From contig CANJVG010000016.1 of NCBI GenBank assembly GCA_947478005.1, positions 1 through 40,456 of the forward strand: a stretch of 40,456 nt of DNA, in the 5' to 3' direction. The position numbers were made by a program, and so were the translations under genes. The DNA is from Bacteroidota bacterium. Its GTDB lineage: Bacteria > Bacteroidota > Bacteroidia > Chitinophagales > LD1. Numbering within the stretch: position 1 is the first letter of the stretch; each line of letters opens with the position of its first letter. The notes beneath the pieces are model-generated. The model saw nothing but the letters and a program-made list of their open reading frames with translations. It made no database searches and was not told the DNA's origin. This document shows positions 33,588 to 40,456 of the stretch, piece by piece.

Positions 33588-34946
33588 CTACTCCGCTGAT
33601 TCAACAAACTCTCCTTCCCACTTCGCAATAACGATAGTGGCTAAACAATTGCCTATCACGTTCACCGAAGTTCGCGCCATGTCCATCAACTCATCTATAC
33701 CGAGAATGATAAACACCGGTTCAACCGGCAAATTGAAAGAAGACAAAGTGCCGAGAAGAATAACGAGCGAAGCGCGCGGCACACCTGCCACTCCCTTGCT
33801 GGTAAGCATCAAGGTAAACACCATCAGCAACTGGGTGCCGAATGTAAGATGAATACCCGCAGCCTGCGCCACAAAAATTGAAGCCAACGAAAGGTAAAGC
33901 GTGGTGCCATCGAGATTAAACGAATAGCCCATCGGCATAACGAAAGATACAATCTTGCGCGGCACACCGAGGTGTTCCATAGCCTTCATCGCTTTGGGCA
34001 AAGCGCTCTCCGAACTGGTGGTAGCAAAAGCAATAGACACGGGCTCGATGATGGCTTTTATGAACTTCTTAATAGGAACTTTTACAATTAAGGCCACGGG
34101 CAACAAAACACCGAGCAGAAAAACAAGAAGTGCGGCATAGAGGGTCAAGAGCAGTTTGATAAGATTCACCAGCACACCCAGGCCCATGTGCCCCACGGTA
34201 TAAGCGATAGCCGCACACACTGCCACGGGAGCAAAATACATGATAATGCCCGTGAACTTAAACATCACTTCGCTCAAACTTTCTACAAAGTCCAGCATCG
34301 GGCGCTTGTGTTTTTCATCCACCATCGCCAGGCCTATTCCGAACAGTATGCTGAAGACAACAATCTCCAGAACTGCTCCGTCATAAATACTCTTGGCAAT
34401 GTTCTCTGGGAAAATATGGAGGATGATGTCGTTCATCGTTTGCTTATTCACCGGAAGCGCATCTTGGTTAGCTACGGGCGGCAAAACAATACCTACACCC
34501 GCCTGCGAATAATTAATAGCCGCCAAACCGATAAACAAAGCGATGGTGGTTACGATTTCAAAGTACAAAAGACTCTTCCAACCCATGCGCCCCACTTGCT
34601 TAATGTTGCTGTGCCCTGCTATACCAAACACGAGTGTCCCGAAAAGGAGAGGAGCGATAATGCACTTGATTAAACGCAGAAACAGTTGAGAGAGAATCTT
34701 GAGGTTCTGCGAGAACTCAGGGAAGTCAATGCCAATCTCCACACCAATGACCATACTGATTAAGATAGTAGTAGTAAGCGAGCGTTTCAAAAAGCCGTAA
34801 TACACCAAGGTAGCCAGCGCCATCCAACGCATAACCGACAAAACGCTCAATGGAATATTGATAATTCCCTCTACAGTAGCAAAGGAAATAAGCGAAGCGA
34901 AAACAACCGCAATGAGCGCGGCTATGAGGATGGGTTTTTTGTTCAT
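33588..34946 (-). CDS. Dicarboxylate/amino acid:cation symporter (DAACS family)
   Basis: A polytopic inner-membrane transporter of 452 residues with about eight membrane segments and two re-entrant hairpins. Family motifs are LFLRLIKCIIAPLLFGTLVFGIAGH, the serine-rich hairpin AFATTSSESALPKAMKAMEHLGVP, PMGYSFNLDGTTLYLSLASIFVAQA, GVAGVPRASLVILLGTLSSFNLP and DELMDMARTSVNVIGNCLATIVIAKWEGEF. It moves glutamate, aspartate or C4-dicarboxylates with Na+ or H+; which one cannot be fixed by eye. Convergent with porE, 42 bp apart. It has its own upstream region of about 130 bp. Confidence 0.94.
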   Translation of the reverse strand: MNKKPILIAALIAVVFASLISFATVEGIINIPLSVLSVMRWMALATLVYYGFLKRSLTTTILISMVIGVEIGIDFPEFSQNLKILSQLFLRLIKCIIAPLLFGTLVFGIAGHSNIKQVGRMGWKSLLYFEIVTTIALFIGLAAINYSQAGVGIVLPPVANQDALPVNKQTMNDIILHIFPENIAKSIYDGAVLEIVVFSILFGIGLAMVDEKHKRPMLDFVESLSEVMFKFTGIIMYFAPVAVCAAIAYTVGHMGLGVLVNLIKLLLTLYAALLVFLLGVLLPVALIVKVPIKKFIKAIIEPVSIAFATTSSESALPKAMKAMEHLGVPRKIVSFVMPMGYSFNLDGTTLYLSLASIFVAQAAGIHLTFGTQLLMVFTLMLTSKGVAGVPRASLVILLGTLSSFNLPVEPVFIILGIDELMDMARTSVNVIGNCLATIVIAKWEGEFVESAE

Positions 34947-35075
34947 GGTTTGAAAATAGCTTTCTGCTTCATCTGTCCAAAGAACTACTTGGGAATATTT
35001 AAATCAGTGAGATGAGGCAGTATTGTTGAGGAATCAAGAATAGTCACCGGAAAGGTAGTGAAGGGGAAGCGATAT

Positions 35076-35861
35076 TTAGTAGTAATAAAACTCCTTCTCA
35101 GTTGTTTGCAAAAATACAGGAATAATCCATCCCACTTTTAGGCCTACAAACATATCAATTCGTTTATCGTGGAGCGGGGCCATCGAATAAAAATCGTAAG
35201 CACGATGCCCTTGAGTAAAGGCAATGTCGAAAGTAGCTCCTATATAACCGCTGGCATATTTCTTCCGCATCATAAAAACGCCACCAATAAATTGCGAAAT
35301 CACCGGGCCATAGCTCATTCGGTCATAACCTTGTCGATATACCTTGCTAAGTTGCGGTAACGATGCTTCGCGAACATTCAAGGCAATTTTGTGATACAGA
35401 AAACCAAAACTGGTCATGGTTAATAAACCGGCATCCGGAAATTTCTTGTGAAACGGTATGATTTTCCCGGCAATCAGTTTTACATTGAACCCCTGCTCCT
35501 GCGGATTGATTCTGATTAAATCATTGTTCTGGCTGATATATTGGTTAGTCGTAGTTGCAATTTTTGTTGGTACGTAGCTCTCTTTTACATTGCTGCCATA
35601 AAGAAAAGCAGCTTCGCCACCAATCAACCAGTTTCTATCCGTCTTGTAGCTAATTTGCATCCCAAAAAGGGAGTTGAATCCAAAGCGGTCTTTCATGTTA
35701 CCGTAAGGAAACTGAGCGGTATAGTTTGGTGCAATCAACACTGCACTACTGGCATCAAATTTTTTTCCCTTCTTGTTCTTCGATTCTTTTTCCACCACCT
35801 GCCCCCAAACATGGGAGCTCCAAACTACATTTAGAAGGAGCAAGAAAAAGATGTTGCGCAT
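35076..35861 (-). CDS. Outer-membrane beta-barrel protein, conserved in Bacteroidota
   Basis: A 261-residue protein from the Met at 35861 (MRNIFFLLLLNVVWSSHVWGQ); a second ATG five codons earlier is possible. After a basic stretch (KESKNKKGKKFD), amphipathic strands alternate: SAVLIAPNYTAQFPYGNM, FGMQISYKTDRNWLIGGEAAFLYG, FNVKLIAGKIIPF, ASGYIGATFDIAFTQG, DMFVGLKVGWIIPVFL. This is the look of an 8-stranded barrel of the PorT/outer-membrane-domain type. It ends in EFYYY. Function unknown; it lies divergently upstream of the nucleotide-sugar operon with a 100-bp gap. Confidence 0.78.
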   Translation of the reverse strand: MRNIFFLLLLNVVWSSHVWGQVVEKESKNKKGKKFDASSAVLIAPNYTAQFPYGNMKDRFGFNSLFGMQISYKTDRNWLIGGEAAFLYGSNVKESYVPTKIATTTNQYISQNNDLIRINPQEQGFNVKLIAGKIIPFHKKFPDAGLLTMTSFGFLYHKIALNVREASLPQLSKVYRQGYDRMSYGPVISQFIGGVFMMRKKYASGYIGATFDIAFTQGHRAYDFYSMAPLHDKRIDMFVGLKVGWIIPVFLQTTEKEFYYY

Positions 35862-35963
35862 TATTTTTGAAAGCATATTGGCGTTAATGTAGAGAAGACA
35901 AAAATATTATTTTAGCCCGCCCAAACTACTGAGCTATTCAGACAGTCAAGCAAATATAAAAGA

Positions 35964-37109
35964 ATGACTCAAGTGGTTAGAGATATAAGGATGGTTGATT
36001 TGAAATTGCAGTATCAACGCCTAAAGGTTGAGATAGATGCGGCAATGGCCGATGTCATCAATTCCACCCAGTTTATTAAAGGGCCACAACTTAAATCATT
36101 TGAAAATAATCTGGCCAAGTATCTTCAGACTAAGCATGTAATAGGTTGCGCTAATGGTACCGACTCTTTGCAGATTGCGATGATGGCGCTTGATTTGCAA
36201 CCGGGCGAAGAAGTTATTACCGCGAGTTTTACCTATGTAGCTACAGCCGAAGTAATAGCCCTGTTGAAACTGCAACCCGTGCTGGTAGAAGTAAATCCCG
36301 ACACGTTTACCATTGACCCTGATGCTATTGAAGCAGCAATTACTCCGAAGACAAAGGCCATTGTACCGGTGCACCTTTTTGGTCAATGTGCCGATATGGA
36401 AGCCATCATGAAGATTGCCGCCAGGCATAATCTTTATGTTATTGAAGATAATGCGCAGGCTATTGGTGCTGATTATGTTTTTACGAATGGTGAAAAGAAA
36501 AAATCAGGAACTGTTGGTATCGTTGGTTCTACTTCGTTCTTCCCCTCAAAAAACCTTGGTTGCTATGGCGATGGGGGTGCTTTGAATACCAACGATGACG
36601 AATTGGCAAAGAAGATAAGGATGATTGCCAACCACGGTCAAAGTGTGCAGTACGTGCATGATGAAATAGGTGTAAACTCAAGATTAGACACACTACAAGC
36701 CGCAGTGCTTGATGTGAAGTTGAAATACTTAGACGATTTTGCGGCAAGGAGAAGGTCTGTAGCTGATTTTTATGATGAGTCATTTAAGGGTTTAGAAAAT
36801 GTGCAAACTCCCGTCCGCGCAAATTTCAGTTCTCATGTGTTTCATCAATATACGTTGCTTCTGAAGAATGGCAACCGCGATGAAGTGCGCAAGAAACTGG
36901 AAGCGCAAGGGATACCGAGCATGGTTTATTATCCTATTCCGCTTCATCAACAGAAGGCATATCGGGATGAACGATATAAAGATAGCAGTTTCCCGGTTAC
37001 AGAACAACTATGTAAACAGGTGTTGAGTTTGCCTATTCATACGGAGTTTAAAAGTGAGGATTTGGAATATATTGCCGCAGAGTTTAAATCGATAACAAAT
37101 AATCAATAA
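35964..37109 (+). CDS. wbpE: DegT/DnrJ/EryC1/StrS sugar aminotransferase (WbpE-like)
   Basis: A PLP enzyme of 381 residues expected to place an amino group on the 3-keto carbon of a UDP-GlcNAcA derivative. Motifs are CANGTDSLQIAMMALDLQPGEEVITASFTYVATAE, VPVHLFGQCADME, IEDNAQAIGA, the PLP-lysine motif TSFFPSKNLGCYGDGGA, and GVNSRLDTLQAAVLDVKL. Family assignment is sure; the WbpE call rests on the neighbouring WbpD-like and WbpA-like genes. First gene of the operon; ugd starts 3 bp after its stop. A second Met at residue 10 is the only real alternative start. Confidence 0.87.
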   Translation: MTQVVRDIRMVDLKLQYQRLKVEIDAAMADVINSTQFIKGPQLKSFENNLAKYLQTKHVIGCANGTDSLQIAMMALDLQPGEEVITASFTYVATAEVIALLKLQPVLVEVNPDTFTIDPDAIEAAITPKTKAIVPVHLFGQCADMEAIMKIAARHNLYVIEDNAQAIGADYVFTNGEKKKSGTVGIVGSTSFFPSKNLGCYGDGGALNTNDDELAKKIRMIANHGQSVQYVHDEIGVNSRLDTLQAAVLDVKLKYLDDFAARRRSVADFYDESFKGLENVQTPVRANFSSHVFHQYTLLLKNGNRDEVRKKLEAQGIPSMVYYPIPLHQQKAYRDERYKDSSFPVTEQLCKQVLSLPIHTEFKSEDLEYIAAEFKSITNNQ

Positions 37110-37112
37110 CCC

Positions 37113-38426
37113 ATGAAAATTGCAGTAGTTGGAACCGGATATGTTGGATTAGTTACAGGTACGTGTTTTGCGGAAACAGGAAATGAAGTGGTTTGCATTG
37201 ACAACAATGCTGATAAAGTAAAGTCCTTAAAGGAAAATAAATTGCCAATTTATGAACCTGATTTGGATGTTTACTTTGAACGAAACACCAAAGCAGGACG
37301 GTTGAAGTTTACCACCAATCTTGCCGAAGGAATTGACGGTGCAAAAATTATCTTTCTAGCTTTACCCACACCGCCTGGTGAAGACGGTAGTGCCGATTTG
37401 AAATATGTATTGGGTGTAGCGGAAGACTTGGGTAAAATCATTAAGGATTATGTGGTAGTAGTGAATAAAAGCACGGTGCCAGTTGGAACTGCCGATAAGG
37501 TTCGCGCAAAAATAGCACCGAATACAAAGGTGGCTTTTGATGTGGTTTCTAATCCTGAGTTTTTACGGGAAGGTGTAGCGGTGGAAGATTTTATGAAGCC
37601 GGAGCGAGTGGTGGTGGGAACGAGAAGTGAACGAGCTAAAAAATTGATGGAGGAATTATATGAGCCGTTTGTTCGTCAGGGCAATCCGGTTTTGTTTATG
37701 GATGAAAGAAGTGCTGAGGTTAGCAAGTATGCCGCCAATGCATTCTTGGCTACCAAAATCTCCTTCATGAATGAGGTGGCTAACTTATGTGAGTTAGTGG
37801 GTGCAGACGTAGATAATGTTCGAAAAGGAATCGGAACAGACTCGCGAATTGGAAAACGATTCCTGTTTCCGGGGGTTGGATATGGGGGAAGTTGTTTTCC
37901 TAAGGATGTGAAAGCGCTTTACTATACATCCAAAGAAAATAATTACAACTTCCAAATTCTGGATTCTGTAATGAAGGTGAATGACTTGCAACGAGAGAAG
38001 TTCTATCATACTATTTCTAATCACTTTAAAGGAGATTTAAATGGAAAGACAATTGCCGTTTGGGGGTTGGCATTCAAACCAAATACCGATGATATTCGCG
38101 AAGCTCCTGCTCTTTATTTGTTAGAGAAGTTTTTGGAGGCAGGTGCTCAGGTTCGTGCTTATGACCCTGAAGGGATTAACAATGTAAAGCAGATTTTTGG
38201 CGACAAAGTATATTTCGGCAAAGATAAGGATGATGTTTTAACTGGAGCCGACTTCTTAGTTATTGTTACCGAATGGAATGAGTTCCGTTCTCCTGATTTC
38301 GACAGAATTACATCTTCATTAAATGAGAAGCTGATTTTTGACGGAAGGAATCTCTATTCGCTTCCCCATGTGAAGGAGCTGGGTTATACGTATTATTCAA
38401 TAGGAAGAGAAATTGTAAAACCATGA
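37113..38426 (+). CDS. ugd: UDP-glucose 6-dehydrogenase
   Basis: Oxidises UDP-glucose to UDP-glucuronate with two NAD+. The 437-residue chain has [17 protein letters not shown] (NAD site), [39 protein letters not shown], and the catalytic Cys in [16 protein letters not shown]. Its C-terminal UDP-binding domain shows [19 protein letters not shown] and DGRNLYS. It overlaps uxs by 4 bp (ATGA), so its product is handed directly to the UDP-glucuronate decarboxylase. Confidence 0.96.
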   Translation: MKIAVVGTGYVGLVTGTCFAETGNEVVCIDNNADKVKSLKENKLPIYEPDLDVYFERNTKAGRLKFTTNLAEGIDGAKIIFLALPTPPGEDGSADLKYVLGVAEDLGKIIKDYVVVVNKSTVPVGTADKVRAKIAPNTKVAFDVVSNPEFLREGVAVEDFMKPERVVVGTRSERAKKLMEELYEPFVRQGNPVLFMDERSAEVSKYAANAFLATKISFMNEVANLCELVGADVDNVRKGIGTDSRIGKRFLFPGVGYGGSCFPKDVKALYYTSKENNYNFQILDSVMKVNDLQREKFYHTISNHFKGDLNGKTIAVWGLAFKPNTDDIREAPALYLLEKFLEAGAQVRAYDPEGINNVKQIFGDKVYFGKDKDDVLTGADFLVIVTEWNEFRSPDFDRITSSLNEKLIFDGRNLYSLPHVKELGYTYYSIGREIVKP

Positions 38427-39391
38427 AGAGAGTTTTAATAACTGGTGCTGCCGGCTTTTTAGGATCACATCTTTGTGACCGGTTTATCAAGGAGGGATAT
38501 TACGTCATAGGCATGGATAACCTTATTACGGGCGACTTGAAGAATATCGAACATCTTTTTAAGCATGAAAACTTTGAGTTTGCACACCATGATGTTTCCA
38601 AGTTTGTTTTTGTGCCGGGTGAGTTACATTATATTCTTCACTTTGCTTCTCCTGCCTCCCCTATTGATTACCTAAAGATTCCTATTCAAACCTTAAAGGT
38701 TGGTTCTTTGGGAACACATAATCTTTTGGGTTTGGCAAAGGCCAAGAAAGCTTGCATGCTTATTGCTTCTACCAGTGAAGTTTACGGGGATCCTGTGGTT
38801 CACCCGCAAACCGAAAATTATTGGGGTAATGTTAATCCTGTGGGCCCGCGTGGAGTTTATGATGAAGCAAAGCGTTTTCAGGAAGCAATAACGATGGCTT
38901 ACCATACTTTCCATGGATTGGATACAAAGATTGTCCGCATCTTCAACACATACGGGCCAAGAATGCGTCTGAATGACGGCAGAGTTCTTCCGGCATTTAT
39001 CGGACAGGCATTGCGCGGGGAAGACCTGACTATTTTTGGTGATGGTTCACAAACCCGTTCGTTCTGCTATGTAGATGATTTGGTAGAGGGTATTTATCGC
39101 TTGCTTCTAAGTGATTATCATCAACCGGTGAATATTGGTAACCCGAGTGAGATTACCATCTCTCAATTTGCAGAGGAAATAATCAAGCTTACAGGAACCA
39201 ATCAGAAAGTGGTGTATAAAGATTTACCCGTAGATGACCCTAAGCAGCGTCAACCTGACATTACGCGCGCAAGAGAGATTCTTGGATGGGAACCAAAGGT
39301 AAGCAGGCAGGATGGTTTGAAGATTACTTATGATTATTTTAGAAGTTTGAGCCACGAAGAATTGTATAAAAGTAAACATCGCTTTGCATAA
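38423..39391 (+). CDS. UDP-glucuronate decarboxylase (UDP-xylose synthase)
   Basis: Short-chain dehydrogenase/reductase of 322 residues that turns UDP-glucuronate into UDP-xylose. Motifs: [63 protein letters not shown] (catalytic Tyr-x3-Lys), [10 protein letters not shown] and [13 protein letters not shown] after HFAS and the EVYGDP loop are typical of the UXS group. It overlaps the preceding ugd by 4 bp and the following acetyltransferase gene by 1 bp. Confidence 0.93.
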   Translation: MKRVLITGAAGFLGSHLCDRFIKEGYYVIGMDNLITGDLKNIEHLFKHENFEFAHHDVSKFVFVPGELHYILHFASPASPIDYLKIPIQTLKVGSLGTHNLLGLAKAKKACMLIASTSEVYGDPVVHPQTENYWGNVNPVGPRGVYDEAKRFQEAITMAYHTFHGLDTKIVRIFNTYGPRMRLNDGRVLPAFIGQALRGEDLTIFGDGSQTRSFCYVDDLVEGIYRLLLSDYHQPVNIGNPSEITISQFAEEIIKLTGTNQKVVYKDLPVDDPKQRQPDITRAREILGWEPKVSRQDGLKITYDYFRSLSHEELYKSKHRFA

Positions 39392-39972
39392 TGGCTGACA
39401 AGGAATATTTTGTTCACGAAACCGCCATTGTTGATGATGGTTGCAAGATTGGTAAAGGAACCAAGATTTGGCACTTCTCTCACATCATGAGCAATTGCGT
39501 GATTGGCGAAAATTGCAACTTTGGTCAGAATGTTGTGGTGAGTCCTGAGGTGGTGTTAGGAAACAATGTGAAAGTTCAGAACAATGTCTCGATATATACT
39601 GGTGTTGTTTGTGAAGATGATGTGTTTCTCGGTCCCAGTTGTGTGTTTACAAACGTAACCAACCCGAGAAGCGGAGTAAACAGAAGAGGACAATATTCAA
39701 AGACAACCGTTAAGCACGGAGCAAGCATAGGAGCCAATGCAACTATTGTTTGTGGACACGATATTGGAGAATTTGCCTTTATTGGAGCCGGAGCGGTAGT
39801 TACTAAAAATATTCCGGATTATGCCTTAGTAGTGGGTAATCCTTCTAAACAAATAGGCTGGATGAGCGAGTTTGGCCATCGGCTTCATTTTAATAAGGAC
39901 GGGATAGCGGAGTGTGAACAGGGCAAAGAGAGGTATCAACTGAAGGATGGCCAGGTAAGCAAGATTAAATAA
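39391..39972 (+). CDS. wbpD: WbpD-like UDP-sugar 3-N-acetyltransferase
   Basis: A left-handed beta-helix acetyltransferase of 193 residues. In the WbpD pathway it acetylates UDP-3-amino-GlcNAcA, the product of the WbpE aminotransferase. Sequence features: hexapeptide repeats from [43 protein letters not shown], the loop [17 protein letters not shown] typical of WbpD/WlbB, then [31 protein letters not shown] and [19 protein letters not shown] overlaps the stop of uxs by one base. Together with the 5' aminotransferase and the 3' dehydrogenase it suggests UDP-GlcNAc(3NAc)A synthesis. Confidence 0.91.
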   Translation: MADKEYFVHETAIVDDGCKIGKGTKIWHFSHIMSNCVIGENCNFGQNVVVSPEVVLGNNVKVQNNVSIYTGVVCEDDVFLGPSCVFTNVTNPRSGVNRRGQYSKTTVKHGASIGANATIVCGHDIGEFAFIGAGAVVTKNIPDYALVVGNPSKQIGWMSEFGHRLHFNKDGIAECEQGKERYQLKDGQVSKIK

Positions 39973-39989
39973 AGACAAATAGAAAAGAT

Positions 39990-40456
39990 ATGGTAGAGAA
40001 ATTATTGAAGAAAGAAAAGAAACTCGCAGTCATTGGTTTAGGTTATGTGGGTTTGCCTATTGCCTTGGAATTTGCAAAGAAAGTATCAGTCATCGGTTTC
40101 GATATTAATCAGAAGCGCGTTGATTTGATGAAGAACAAAATTGACCCTAGTAACGAATTGGAATCATCTGCCTTTGATGGGGCCGACATTCTTTTCACGG
40201 CAGATATTGAAGAGTTGAAACAAGCCAATTTTTTCATTGTGGCGGTTCCAACTCCAGTTGATAAGCACAACGTTCCCAATTTGAAACCAGTGCTGGCTGC
40301 CTCTACCACCATTGGCAAAGCATTGAAGAAAGGCGACTACGTTGTTTTCGAATCAACAGTTTATCCGGGTTGCACCGAAGAAGATTGCTTGCCTGTGATG
40401 GAAAAGATTTCGGGTTTGAGTTTAAAGAACGGAGATTTCAAATTGGGTTATTCACC
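39990..40456 (+). CDS. wbpA: Nucleotide-sugar dehydrogenase, N-terminal part (cut by window edge)
   Basis: Absent from the track because it runs off the window, but the frame from the ATG at 39990 stays open to the end (155 codons). Motifs: KLAVIGLGYVGLPIALEFAK (NAD site), FDINQKRV, VAVPTPVD and FESTVYPGCTEEDCLP. These match the UDP-GlcNAc/GalNAc dehydrogenase group (WbpA, WbpO, TviB), not the ugd group present upstream. It would supply UDP-GlcNAcA for the wbpE/wbpD route. The 3-dehydrogenase WbpB, needed to complete that route, is expected just beyond the window. Confidence 0.9.
   Translation, partial: MVEKLLKKEKKLAVIGLGYVGLPIALEFAKKVSVIGFDINQKRVDLMKNKIDPSNELESSAFDGADILFTADIEELKQANFFIVAVPTPVDKHNVPNLKPVLAASTTIGKALKKGDYVVFESTVYPGCTEEDCLPVMEKISGLSLKNGDFKLGYS

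Overview
The window looks like a chromosomal segment of a Bacteroidota bacterium, probably of the Chitinophagales/Sphingobacteriales type. The evidence is two secreted proteins with type IX secretion (T9SS) C-terminal sorting domains, a PorE-like T9SS component, a bacillithiol-type YtxJ thioredoxin-like protein, a Porin_10-type outer-membrane protein, many short lipoproteins, almost no Shine-Dalgarno sequences, and a clear TTTG-N21-TAnnTTTG promoter. Most of the window is housekeeping and cell-envelope sequence.

Layout. 1-8.1 kb: a cut-off C-terminus of an unknown protein, tyrS, a PKD-like lipoprotein, a 42-bp repeat array, pabB, a DUF1254/DUF1214 pair, a small lipoprotein, a two-component system and a conserved hypothetical gene. 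8.1-14.2 kb: ytxJ, a long TPR protein, an alpha/beta hydrolase, a T9SS-exported Reeler-like protein with one CxxCH motif, an extragenic inverted-repeat region, an fn3-like protein and a second 42-bp array. 14.4-18.8 kb: an accessory region. It holds a small DNA-binding-like protein, a CBASS-type pair (SMODS nucleotidyltransferase plus SLATT two-TM effector), and a large protein with seven zinc-ribbon repeats interrupted by a Vsr/DUF559-like nuclease domain. Genes of the last two groups are visibly AT-rich against their surroundings, and attC-like termini sit at their edges. 18.9-35.9 kb: S41 protease, purine nucleoside phosphorylase, porin, alanine dehydrogenase, tsaE, a GDPD-like phosphodiesterase, two secreted proteins (one a C10 cysteine protease), a lipoprotein, queE, a third 42-bp array, porE, a dicarboxylate symporter and an outer-membrane protein. 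36-40.5 kb: a tightly packed nucleotide-sugar operon (wbpE-like, ugd, uxs, wbpD-like, start of a wbpA-like gene). It would feed UDP-xylose and probably UDP-diacetamido-glucuronate into surface polysaccharide synthesis.

Two things stand out. (1) Three unrelated intergenic arrays share one design: 21-bp half-units alternating as A/B into a 42-bp period, with a dyad-symmetric core once per 42 bp. Their sequences differ completely, and one is closed in all six frames, so the design appears to act at the DNA (or RNA) level. 21 and 42 bp are two and four helical turns. (2) The defence island combines a CBASS core with a zinc-ribbon-repeat nuclease of unknown function in an arrangement that resembles integron cassettes.

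All functional calls come from reading motifs by eye; no database search was run.
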